From Chimonanthus salicifolius (Eukaryota; Streptophyta; Magnoliopsida; Laurales; Calycanthaceae), in contig CM023532.1 in assembly GCA_013350335.1 (NCBI GenBank), positions 97,643,931 through 97,707,930 of the forward strand: a DNA stretch of 64,000 nucleotides. Direction: 5' to 3'. Shown one piece after another: positions 12,600 through 23,992 of the stretch. The notes below the pieces were generated by a model that did no database searches, was not told the DNA's origin, and worked only from the letters and a program-made list of their open reading frames with translations. How positions within the stretch are numbered: position 1 is the stretch's first letter; every line of letters starts with the position of its first letter. The position numbers were made by a program, and so were the translations under genes.

Positions 12600-15500
12600 C
12601 AAGGACTTCTCATCGCTCACAGGGTAGACACAGACAGTCACAGATGTCTCAGTCGCAGACTCGATCGGACAATCTCGTGCTCTAGTGATCTATGGACAAT
12701 TGGATCCTATTGCTCCAACACCGGAGAACGATTAAACACTCGTCGGTACGAGGTATGCCCAGTAATAATGTATTGATGTATAAGATTAATACATGTGATT
12801 GTGAAACTTTATCTTACGTTAAATCTAGGCCAAAGACTGAAATGATATTTGCCTTAAAAGTAATGACTCATGGAGTCACCTAGAGAAAGAAATTACTCAA
12901 ATTGAATTCAAGATTTACTAACTATGGAGATAAAACACTTTGAACCGAGGGAATGAAATGCTCCTAAACTTTTTAGACTTGGAACTAGTCTTGACCAAGT
13001 GAGATTGAACACTCAAGGTTGTTAGTGCCCCGGCTCGTCCGAGACACCCATATTGTCAATTACGTGACTTAATTGGACCTTGTCTTGGAAGAATGTGAAC
13101 ATGTCAGAAGATCTAATATGCATAGAAGAGTCTAAACCGAACATGTTATTTGCACACAAGTAAGTGAACCTTAGTAGACCTTAGGCTAAACCCAATAACT
13201 TTGAAGTCTATTGTTTAACATATGAAAAATTAGAAAACAATTGACTTCCAGCCTCGAGCCTCGTGCAGTTTGTCGAGGCCTCACAGACTGTTTTTTGTTG
13301 AGTGATATTTGTCAGTTGTAACCCAGCAAGGCTTACTGTCCGTTGAACGAGTACCTTACAGATTTAGTTAAATAAATCTGTAATCCTTAATTGGGAGTTT
13401 ATTATGGAAATAAGGAAGATCCTCTTTTTGAAACTCCAATTGCCAGCTCACACAGATTGAACAAAATCTGTTGGAGCCTAGCATCATGGATGGCTGTCTT
13501 TTACTGATTTGGAAAAGCTCCTCAATTTGTCTAAGTATGATTGACAATCATCGAGCACTCTCTATGTAAATCCATGATTGATGGATGAAATAATTTGATG
13601 GTCAATCACGCACAGGTGGCATGTTGATTGGCTGATCATTATCTTAATTGACTAGCAAATAAGTTGGAATTACAGAATCTGTGCTCCGTCTTTCCTTTTA
13701 CCACCACGAGGCCTCATAGGAAACCTTGAGGTCATGTAGACGTGACTGGCCACAAAACAATCTGTCTTATTTATATCTAGTAGGCTGAATGAAATAAATA
13801 TACAAAACCTTTTTGAAAAAATAATTGTATGACAAGAGAGATTATATACCTTCTCCTACACATTCTTCATCATCTTCTTATAGAGATGTTTCGGTAATCA
13901 ATACCTTAGTTTTGATGAAGTTTAAGGTGTTCTCTTAGGACCAGAAAATCAGTCATATATTTATCTTATACTGTTGTGCCAATAATCACTCTGGTGGATC
14001 GAATCTGATGGAAGGAGCACACATACATTCAGTAAAAAAGAAAGCACTTAAAGAAGATTGGATAAGACCCAAAGCAAGTGTTTCTCCTTTCCTTTATTTT
14101 AATCATTGTAAGGTGAATTAGAACATTGTGTTTGAACTACTCAAAAAAATAGGTGTAGAGGATTTGACCATTTGGGTTGAACCTCTATAAAAAACTAGGT
14201 TTTACTATTTAGGTGTGAGACCCATACATAGTATATTTGAGACGACCGTAGAGTTGGGAAGTCTAACAGTAGACGTAGGTTTATTGAAACCGAACCACTA
14301 TAAAATATCTGTGTTTATATGTGGTTGATGGTTTAACTTGAATGCTTTGATTGAATATTGTGTCACGTACATAAACACATATTGGTTCGGCCATTTTAAT
14401 TAACAGTGGTTAATTTAAAGGTAAAAAGAACTCATTGCATATCTCATACACGTAAGGTGTAATTCGGTTAAGAATTTTTTAAAAAGAAATTAAAATTGAA
14501 AACCGACCTATTCCCCCCCCCCCCCCCCCCCTCTCTCGCTCTTGTATTACTCTAGTAACGAAATTTCAAAGTTGTTGAATGATCATGAGTAGAACTAATA
14601 GTTTAGCCAAAGAAACAATGTTAATATTTAGAACAACAAGTGTATGTTTTGTATTGAAATCTGTGATGTATATGTTTGAAATGTATGATGTTTGTAATGT
14701 TATTTATAAGGTTATAAATAAAAGGTGTTAGTCGTACTACGACTAATGCGACATGACATTTGGTATCAAGACATAGTTGAGAGATGTTTTACACCATAGA
14801 AGTTTTGAATAAAATGTGTTATTCACATAGTGATTTGTACACAAGTGGAAAAGTGTTAGTTTGAAGAGTATTGGGATTGTGATTTACTTGATGAAGATAA
14901 GCTCGATTTGGAGTCTATGGGCGACTGCCGAGTTAGACTGGCCAGCTGACTCTATAAATAGCCGATGGGATTCCATAAAAACTTGAAAAGGATTTGTGAG
15001 AATTAGATTGTACATGAGAACTTGAAAGATCAGATGTGGATAGATCGTGCATGGAAGCTTGAGTGATGAATAGACTATGAATGAGGGCTTGAAAAGTCCA
15101 AATATAATTAGTTTCTTATGAAAGCGTAAAGAATGTGATAAACTCACTCTCAAGTGAGTTGAATAGGGTAGTAACATGAAAATTTGGGAGACCTGATATG
15201 AATAGATTATGCTTGGAAACTTGAAAGATTTAGTAAACTTACCATTGAATGAGTTAAGTACCGCAATGATGAAAGATTCTTGTTGATATGTGTGAGGTTA
15301 TGACACTCCATGTGTTAGTCTACGATGCGTGGGCCTGGTATGTGAGAAATGATGGGTCACACCGGATTGTCTATATATGACAAGTGGTTACTGGCGATAT
15401 CACCTATCAGATTAGCGATGGTTGTAACTAGTGGTAAAGGTAACCATATAAGGATTACCAAAAGCAAGGATAAAGACATTGTAGTAGTGTAATGTACCCA

Positions 15501-16292
15501 ACGAGTTAAAAAGGGTTTGTAGTTGACCGAGGTATAGATCAATGTTGAGACAGTAAATTCTGCGAGAATGATACTCATAGGTTGATATGAATGATTTTGA
15601 TGTAATTGAGTGGTGTGGACCACAACAAGTTGTATATTATTATGGTCACTTATGAAAGATGTAATGGATTACCAGAACGCCGGTTAGCAAATGTATTGGA
15701 ATTTAAATTCCAAGTGTTATATTGTAGTGCATGGGTCTTGTGATGACTGCACTGTATATCCGTGTGTGACGGATGGTATGAATGGCATTGGGTAATCAAA
15801 TTTAGAAAGTATGACATGTGGCTTGTGGAAATAAGACCCCATATGTGGGTGAAAGTGATATGAGTGTGTAAAGGAATCTTTGAAATACATCAATTGATGA
15901 GAGACCGTAGTAAACAGAATGGTTTGATAGAAAACAGTGAAAGCATAAATGCATGGGCTTGTGTTCAGTGTATTGTCCTGAAGAGGGATACAGTATCCAT
16001 ATTGGAGAAAGAGCCTAATGAAGAGGTAAATACTAGACACCATTAGTATAGAAAGTGACTATGAAGGAAACAATGAACACCGTTTATATAATGGTTGTGT
16101 TTCTCCATCTAGATTTGAAAGCAATATGGAAAAATGGGAAGGTTAGCAGGGAAGTGATATGACGATGAAGGAATGAACTTGAGAATAAAGATACAAGATA
16201 AGAGTGTTCTATCCGAGATGATTTGAATGGAAATAAGTAGAACCCAAGTCTCGTCTAATTTTCGGGATGAAAATTCTAAAAGGTGTTAGTAT
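12600..16292 (+). other. Interior of element A without recognisable pol
   Basis: No protease, RT, RNase H or integrase motif was found in any frame. A 19-C run (14513-14531) followed by TCTCTCGCTC is the main low-complexity feature. The stretch ends with TTCGGGATGAAAATT...AAAGGTGTTAGTA, which looks like a gypsy end-of-pol and polypurine tract before the 3' LTR. Open stretches at 14884-16046 are short and unlike any family I know. Confidence 0.55.
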
Positions 16293-19200
16293 TGTAACAC
16301 CCTGAAATCTTAACCTAGTGGATAAAGGTAATCCCCTCTTAAGAGTGAGATTAGAGGGATGATTAATTAATTAAAAGAGGTTAAGAGTGATTTTAATTAC
16401 CTTGTTATTTCCATTGAAGATAAATTAATGGAGTAGGATTAAGAAAATAATTAATTGGGTGGTGAAATATAAGGTGATTAAATTAAGTGTTAATTTAATT
16501 ACAAGATTTCCGAGTGAGGTTTGAAAGAGGTGGAGTAAAATCAATAGAAATTAATTTATAATGTGGAAACTGTGATACCCCTCCCTCCCCTAGAGTCCCA
16601 CATCGGTGGGAAACAAAAGGGAGGGTGGGTTTATATTAAGCCACCCATGTGTAACTTAGTGTGAGGCCTTTTGGGCCGGGCCAGGTGGGCCTGGGCCCAA
16701 GAACAAAACCGTGCGAGTTCGAGCTTGTGTGCGAGGCCCAAAGCGGACAATATCACACTGAGTCAAGCCCTAAACCCTGTGTGTTCGGGTCAGGTTGTTA
16801 CAAATGGTATCAGAGCCGAGTTCAACACTCGGACTGTGTGGGCTTTTCTCCTTCCCCTGCAGTTGTTGAGCTGGACCGAATCGAGCCGGGGATGGTTCGA
16901 GACTTTAGGGGGGGTGATTATGATACCCCTCCCTCCCCCAAGAGTCCCACATCGGTGGGAAACAAAAGGGAGGGTGGGTTTATATTAAGCCACCCATGTG
17001 TAACTTAGTGTGAGGCCTTTTGGGCCGGGCTAGGTGGGCCCGGGCCCAAGAACAAAACTGTGCGGGTTAGAACTTGTGTGCAAGGCCCAAAGCGGACAAT
17101 ATCACACTGAGTCAAGCCTTAAGCCCTATGTGTTCGGGTCGGGTCGTTATAGAAACTATGCCACATAAGCAGTGACGTGGTAGGGTGTGGTGAGGTGTCA
17201 TGCCACATGGCAAATACAAGACCCTTTTAGGGCAACCAAGAGGAGAGAATAAAAGGCTCTTTTTTCTCCCTCTCTTCATTTCCCTACCACCACCGATCCC
17301 TCATTCCTTTTTTTCCCTTTCTCTCGTGTGGCACTCTCTTCCTCTCCTCCCATCGATGCGATCTTCTCTCTTCTCCCCTTCTCTTCTTCACTTCCACCGA
17401 TGAAGCTCCAAGGAATAACATGAAAGGAAGAGAAGATTTGAAGCAAGAGGAGCCTTCCTTTTCCTCTTTCCATTGCTCGGTGGTGCTCTCCTCTTCCCTC
17501 TCCTTTTTTTCTATTTCTGGAACTTGAGGAAGAGGAGGAAGACACCAAAGAAGAAAGAAAGAAGAAATATATGGAACAAACAGGTTGGAAAACAAAAAGA
17601 AAAAAAGAAATACAAAGGAGGAGGAAAAACCCCAAATCAAATCCGAGCCCTTTTCGATCAACACGAACGAAATCATCAAATTCGTGAGGTATGTAGGATT
17701 TATGTTGTTTTATGATGATAAGAACCCAATAGGAAGTTTAGGGATTAATGTATTTTGGATTTAGAAGAAGAAAAATCAAAAGGGGAAAACACAGAAAAAA
17801 AATCCGGAGAGTACATCTCTCGTGACCGGCACTTGATCGCCCTTCCAATCGATCGCAGGATAACGTAGAAGAATGGGCTGCAAGTATGTGGCTGACCGAT
17901 TGCTCCTCCGATCAATCAGTCAGAGAACAGTTTAAAGTAGCAGAGCTACTATCTGACGACCGATCGGTGTCCCTGACCGATCGGAACTTTCGATCGATCG
18001 GCCAGACAGTATTGAGACGGTTTTCTTTTAATGTTAAAGTACGAGTTCTGTGGACTGTTTGGACGCTTCCAGACTTTACCCAAATTAAGATTTAAACCTT
18101 GCTTAAGGTTATTATAAGTTGAATTAGTGGGATGATTAATTAAATTAAGAATAATGATATCATGTGTTCTTGTATGACATATACGGATAATGAACGAAGG
18201 ACCGAAAGCAAGCCCGGAATCGAACGAGTAGTTCGTGGATTACCTTCATTCGTTGATCGGCTAGGATCGGGTGGGTTTTCCTACTTCGTTGAAGCACTGC
18301 GGGTGCAAATCTAAATGATTGCTATAATTGTGAAATTGCTTTCATATCAAATTGATATATTGTTGAGATATTTTATCATTTAGAATTATAAGATAGAATG
18401 ATATAGTTTTCAAAAGATAGAATACTATTGCTATGCTTTGGAAATACATATCAAATGTATATTATTTCTATATGATATCAAATGAGTATTTTGGCAAGAT
18501 TTGTGATACGAGGAAAATGATATTATTCCGAGTTAATGTATTTTGATATATGATGTCAAGTGTGTAAATTTGTGGAATGTAATTTATAAAGTGAATTGAA
18601 TAAGATCTATGTTTTTGAAATGATTAAAATCGTGAGATGCAAAAGCATTAGCATTCATATGCATTCATACTCCTCATACATGTGACATGGGGTGGGAAAG
18701 CCATGGAGTGAAACAAAGGGTTAGTTAGTCCAAATAGACCTCAACGTCATGATTATTGTATGGGGTTTACAATCAACGAACCAAAGTACTGAATGTCCGG
18801 ACAGGCTTTGGGGTTGTATTTATGAAAAGTGAATTGACGATCAAAGTGCTGAATGGTCTCGGGCAGGCTTTGATGTCGTACATGTATTGTTAAGAAAGAA
18901 ATGTCTCACCAGTGGGACCGGTTTAGTTTATGATAATCTGGAGTAACATACCCTGAAATGTGAATTGAAATGAGTATACGGGAGGATAACATGCCCCGTG
19001 GTTCCAAATGAGTCGTCGAAATACAAATGCGTGGGCATGATGAGAGCATACATCGATCATAGTACTATGGTATGACATTATTTATTGATGAGCATTGGTA
19101 TAACTTGTGTGGGATTTCGAATGGTGAAATAATTTTGATTGCATTATAAGTTTTGAGTTGATATTACTTTAAGAATGAATTGTGAAATGAGCATGTATTT

Positions 19201-20163
19201 CATGAAAGGCTTTAAGAGTTGATTTTATTAAGTATAATAGTTTTCAAATAAAAATGATCATGGAATTCTTGATAAGGAAGGGATTTGAAGTGAATGTGGG
19301 CTTTATAACATGATATAGAAAAGCGGCTTTGGTAAAAGATATTATGATATAATATGATAGAGATTTGATAAAAGTATACAGTACAACTTGATTTTGAAGC
19401 TTTCATCATGAAAAGAAATATGTTTGAGTATGAAAACGGATATCTTAATATACGTTGACTTTGAGAAGTATCCCAAGATTTTGAGAAACACAATGTGTAG
19501 TAATATGTAATATTCTCATCATAAGAGTATAGGTATGTGATATTTATAATAATATGATATGTTTGGAAGTATGGATTTATGCAATTTGAAATATGAGTTT
19601 AAATTTTGAAAATGTATATAGAAGTATGATTTTTCTATAACACTCAAGTGCATATCCTATAATTGGAATTCCTACTGGGCGCGTTGACTAAGCCCATAAA
19701 TTCCCCCTAGATTGTGTTTGCAAGTTTGAAGTATATAGATGAAATTGGATTAAGTGATGGTCGAATGCGAGCGAGATAGATGCTATAAGAAGCTCGGAGA
19801 GCTTAGTCTGTTTATGTATTTTGAAAATTTTAGAACAATGTGATGTATTAAGGATATTCTTTTGGGGAATGTAATTATATTATGACTTTGAACTTTATAC
19901 TCTAGTATTGTATTTGACTCAAGTATGTGGGATTCCTTATCGCTATGAGATATGTTGACTATTCATGATATGAAATAAATGTTTTAATTTCCACAGGATT
20001 ATGAGAGTGTGTGCAAAATATTATGCACACACACTAGTTGGGTCAATCAAGGGTCGAGTCTTCGGACTCAGACTTGGCTCACGTCGTGATGCTCACCTCT
20101 CTCTCCACTAAAATATTCTTAATATATTATTCTGACGATGGTGGTTAGAGGGAGGGGCATTAC
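16293..20163 (+). repeat. 3' LTR of element A, containing a TRIM
   Basis: It begins TGTAACACCCTG right after the polypurine region and ends GGGGCATTAC. Without the TRIM it is about 3.3 kb. It shares its layout with solo LTR C (GGGTTTTCCTACTTC near 18270; CCTACTGGGCGCGTTGAC near 19670), so A and C are related families. Confidence 0.8.
16571..17151 (+). mobile_element. Complete TRIM inserted in the 3' LTR of element A (581 bp)
   Basis: 5' LTR 16571-16802 (TGTGATACC...GTTACA) and 3' LTR 16919-17151 (TATGATACC...GTTATA) are highly similar. A primer-binding site TGGTATCAGAGCC starts at 16805, and a polypurine tract AGGGGGGGTGA lies at about 16907-16917. The target duplication GAAAC is perfect (16566-16570 and 17152-17156). 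The other LTR of element A has the uninterrupted empty site (GGAAACTATGCC near 9586). The interior is only 116 bp and non-coding, so movement depends on another element. Confidence 0.92.
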
Positions 20164-20586
20164 TTCTTCCTCATAGTGATGCTATCTATCATGTCTACTT
20201 TCCACCCTCTGTCTATGATGTCTAGGGTTTCTGCCAAATAGATTCTACATATCCTCTTTTACTGAAGAGAATCTCGATTCGCTATCTGCTAGGTAGGATA
20301 TGTTTGCATTACAAGATTTGTTACTCTAATTGATCAATCTCTCCCTCAGTCTGCCCATCTTTGCAAAAGCTTCCTCCGACCTCTAAGTCAACTTTGTATT
20401 TTAAGCACACCATCAGGGTTGCGTCTGGGTCTTTCTCTCGACATTGTTATACGAAAGATGCAAATAATAATCCCAATAGATCCCTGTCTCCAAAAGAAAA
20501 AGAAAACAACTCTTTTCAAACAAAATAATCAATGCACACCGAAAGCAATAGTGTTTAACCACATATCTATTTAAGGAAACAAAGTG
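20164..20586. other. No gene seen
   Basis: Sequence between element A and the next LTR copy; no recognisable structure. Confidence 0.5.
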
Positions 20587-22126
20587 ATGAAGTTGGTTGA
20601 AAATCCTGTGCACTTCCTTGAATCCTCAACTTAATGAAAATTTTAAATCCAAAATTTTCAATTTGACTTAAGGATATCAATGATAAAGACCCTAAAGATC
20701 CAACTCTCAGTTTCACTCTTAAAAAAAATACACTAATTTCACCAAGATAAATTGGAAACAATTGCACCATTGAAATTAGGTGTTTTAAAAAATCAATATG
20801 AATGTGAAATTGGAAATTCATATGCTAAGATTTGATGCAATTAATTAAACTAAATCAAAGGAAAACAAGAAATCAAACATGCATGAATTTGAATCGAAAC
20901 TGAAAAAACCTTCTAATGAATTAATTTAATCGTGAATAAAATTTTCATCAAAACAATTGATAAATGCAAGACATGAACATTTAATATATTTTTTTTCAAT
21001 CCAAAGACAACTAATACATAGATTAAATTTAGTTCTAAAACACAACTCAAATTGAAAGTCAATAGAAACCCAAAGAAGACTCATCAAACTTGGAGAGGCC
21101 TAACAAGCTTTCTAGCTTCAATTTTATTGCTCAATTTCTGTATGTACAAAGATGGAACGAACCTCAATTCATAGACTTAAACAAAACATAAAATATATAA
21201 ATAAATAAAAAGCCAAGCTAAATCTCTGCTGGACCTCCACGTCCCGGTCTCAACCGAATTGTGCCCAATGGCCTGCTGCCATGTTAAATTAAATGGTAGA
21301 AACTCAGAAAGTAACATAATCTCTTTAGAAAAATCCTGGTCGAATTTGCTTCAAATCTCAGCCCTTCATCTTGATAACTTGTCAAGCAAAACAGACCCGA
21401 AATCCCGGCTGAGAATCTGCCCAAACCCAGTTTGCACGCCTGGCCTGATCTGCTTCTGTTCCTGGGTCGGTCTCAGCCATGAAATTTAGATTTGTTGCTG
21501 CCAAAACTGAGCCATGATCTTCTGTAGATCTTGGGCAACATCTGAGAAAAATTCCAACCCTTAATCTCATCTTCTTGCCATGCAAAACGTTGTCAACAAT
21601 CCTGGACCAGATTCAGCAAGAATTCAGCTCTCACGTCCAAACTGAGTGGCTGCTGTTTTTCAGCCACTAATCATGGATTTATTGCTGAATCAACAGGCCA
21701 CTATCGGCTCCAAATCCAGCAGTGCATCGTCCAAAGAGAGTTTTCTATTTCTGGGCTTTCTAAATACTCATGTGCAGCTTGCTGTCTGAGTGGATTCCCT
21801 GCCATGTTGACATCCTAGGTGGTATCCACATGGGCATGACTTAGCAGCTTATAAGGAATTCGAGTTGGCATCCTCAAGGCAGAAAATTGGCTTGATATCA
21901 TAGGATTTTGAGACCCAAAAGGCCAAAACAACTCGAACCGGGCCCTAGCCCAAAACTGATTCAAATGGGATGCGAGTCTGATGTAATTGGTTCCATTAGG
22001 TTGCTTTGGAGGCCTCTCTTCCCTCCATCAATTCTAGCGTAAGTTTAGAGAGCTATTTCACCGATTTCATCCAACTGGGTCCAATCATCTTCAATCGGGT
22101 CTTCATCGGGTAAAATGGCCGCATCA
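20587..22126 (-). mobile_element. Gypsy-type LTR, minus strand (copy N2)
   Basis: It aligns over most of its length with 6594-9261, apart from element G. On the minus strand it starts TGATGCGGCC at 22126. It provides the empty site (GGGCCCTAGCCC near 21939) that proves element G inserted into the other copy. The left boundary is approximate. Confidence 0.6.
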
Positions 22127-23593
22127 ACAGATGAGGAAGATGTTTTGCAGAGGATGGGCCGATCCCAAAGTCTTGCTTTAGATCTAAGCAATAGGGGTTG
22201 ACAGCTGAACAGGCTAGGCTTTGATACAATTCAATTGGGTACGGCACAGATAGATCCAACTGCAGTCATTTCAACCTAATTCAAATACCAGTCTTCAACA
22301 AGGCCCGGATATGGTAGGCCAGCCCATATTTTGTCGGACAGGTCTCATAACATAGATCTGATTATTGTTTGTCTTTGTATGGGAGGTGATCTCATTTTTA
22401 CTGCATAGTTTTCGGAAGAGCAGAGTTAGAGATTTAAATATAGAGCCAAGCTTGAGCTCCATGGGAGGTCCAATCATTATTAGTTGTGCTAAACCATTCG
22501 GACCATACCAAAAAATAGCTTGACCGGATTAATCAATAAGGCTCTGAAAGGGTTCAAGAATGAATGGTAAATTTGTAAACAACGAGATTTGAATCCAACG
22601 AGTATAACCTAGAAGGGATCAAATTGAGTGTAACAGTGATTTCAAACAATTACCGGAGAGTGGTGGAGAAACAGGCGGAAAGACGCTCCAGAAGAGCTTC
22701 ATAAGCTTGTCCACAAGTAGATAATTTGCAGCATGGTTCTTGAGTGAAGTTTCTCATCAAGAATAGTTTATTAAGATTCCCTCCTGTCTCAAGAAGTGAA
22801 AAGTTGCAGATTCAATCTCCCATGGCTTAACCTTTGTGTGCCCTACGGGTAGAGGATTCACTCATGAAAGTTTTAGTAGAACTATGTCTGAGTTTCTCAC
22901 ACGTAAATCCAAAAAAAAAAAAGGTCACTAAACATTGTTCGTCAAGGTAAAAATCTGGAGTAATAAATCCTTAGTACCAATAACGAACAGTTCATATGCA
23001 AAAAATGAGCTAGTCCACAAGTTAGTACTTAGAACAGTTTCTTACAAAAAAGCAGACATTTGACAAAGATAGCATAGGCGTCTAAATTATTGTCAGAAAA
23101 TAAAATTCTCGTCATTTTTTTCTTTTTTATGACTGAAGGTGTTTAGGTGTGTCGCCTGACTAATCCTTCGAGACATATAAGGCCTCCCTACACACACATG
23201 CCGGATTAAAGCAGTGGGACCTTACTAATAATATACTCGCCCTTGATGTTAAGTTACAGACCCAACTTCTTCAGTCAGGTTTAAAAAGACATGCACCATC
23301 TGAAAAGTTCTCCTTTCTTCTTGCCATGACTGGGAGTTGTCATCAGAGCCCTTGAGCACAACCACAGGTACCATTTTCACCAAAGCACATTCCAGAGCTG
23401 CTGTCCCTCTAATCTTCCAAAGCATATTCCAGAGCTGCTGCTCCTCTAATCTTCCACAACAATTCTTCTCCCTCTATGGGGATCCATTAATTGAGCTCCA
23501 TTTGCCTCAATTAGATGATATTTGTATAGATTTCGCGATCGTTTATCCTTTTGAGAATGAAATATGTGGCAGCCTCAGCAGTTGGATTACAGT
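22127..23593. other. Region downstream of the SDR stop, with a 37-bp tandem repeat
   Basis: No coding region. The part next to 23594 should contain the SDR 3' UTR, but I cannot place a poly(A) signal with confidence. A 37-bp unit is repeated twice at 23382-23418 and 23419-23455 (words CATTCCAGAGCTGCTG and CCTCTAATCTTCC). A B-box-like word (GCAGATTCAATCTC) near 22806 hints at an old SINE. Confidence 0.5.
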
Positions 23594-23992
23594 TCAAAAG
23601 CTAATCTCGCGCCTCTCGGCAAAAAAATTTCCAGTCATTTCCAGCTTCCCAGGAAGCAAGGACACCCAGACTCCTGTATCTGCACCTTCTTCGGCTGAAA
23701 TGTTCCCTTGCCACCCAGTCATGGCAGTCTTCACCCAGCCTGGGCAGTAGTAATTAATGTAGATCCTGTTACCATCTGGCTGGGCAGATAGCTTCTTTGC
23801 CATTAGACGAGTGTAAGCATTGACAGCCAGTTTTGATACTGAATAATCAGTAAACATTTGAGGCCAACCACCCGATGTCCAATTGCCTTGTTTGACTTGT
23901 TCAAGAAATTTAGTGACCATTCCATCAATCAGTTCCTCAGAGAGATGTTCATCTTCTGCAAGCTGTTCTCTTAATGCTATGTCCCCTAGTTT
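23594..23992 (-). CDS. SDR last exon with YxxxK and the stop codon
   Basis: It encodes 132 residues from KLGDIALREQL to ERREISF, then TGA at 23594-23596. The acceptor is TTTTACAG|AAACTAGGG. It holds the extended helical insert typical of monomeric plant SDRs (LAEDEHLSEELIDGM), then TDYSVSKLAVNAY with the catalytic Tyr and Lys, and the CPGWVKTAMTG substrate-loop region. The C-terminus FFAERREISF is typical of the family. Intron sequence upstream on the minus strand is also open, but it has no family similarity and is separated by the clear acceptor. Confidence 0.9.
   Translation of the reverse strand, partial: KLGDIALREQLAEDEHLSEELIDGMVTKFLEQVKQGNWTSGGWPQMFTDYSVSKLAVNAYTRLMAKKLSAQPDGNRIYINYYCPGWVKTAMTGWQGNISAEEGADTGVWVSLLPGKLEMTGNFFAERREISF

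Larger units (their letters stand above)
9424..20163 (+). mobile_element. Long-LTR Ty3/gypsy element A, gag only and non-functional
   Basis: The 5' LTR (9424-11161), primer-binding site, broken gag, non-coding interior and 3' LTR (16293-20163) lie in the expected + strand order. LTR copies share long near-identical stretches (for example 9830-10470 with 18890-19500) and the same 3' end (GGTTAGAGGGAGGGGC). The 5' LTR lacks its first ~130 bp and about 1.49 kb of its middle; the 3' LTR carries a TRIM. No protease, reverse transcriptase or integrase was recognised between 12600 and 16292, so the element is either an internally decayed copy or a non-autonomous lineage. The intact LTR would be about 3.3 kb. 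Confidence 0.8.

Noticed and set aside
16661..17008. A 115-residue open frame across the TRIM
   Set aside because: It runs from the TRIM LTR across the interior into the second LTR; TRIMs are non-coding and the frame has no known match.
17200..17715. Basic and serine-rich open frames in the 3' LTR of element A
   Set aside because: Caused by purine/pyrimidine-rich LTR sequence, with equally long frames on both strands and no family similarity.
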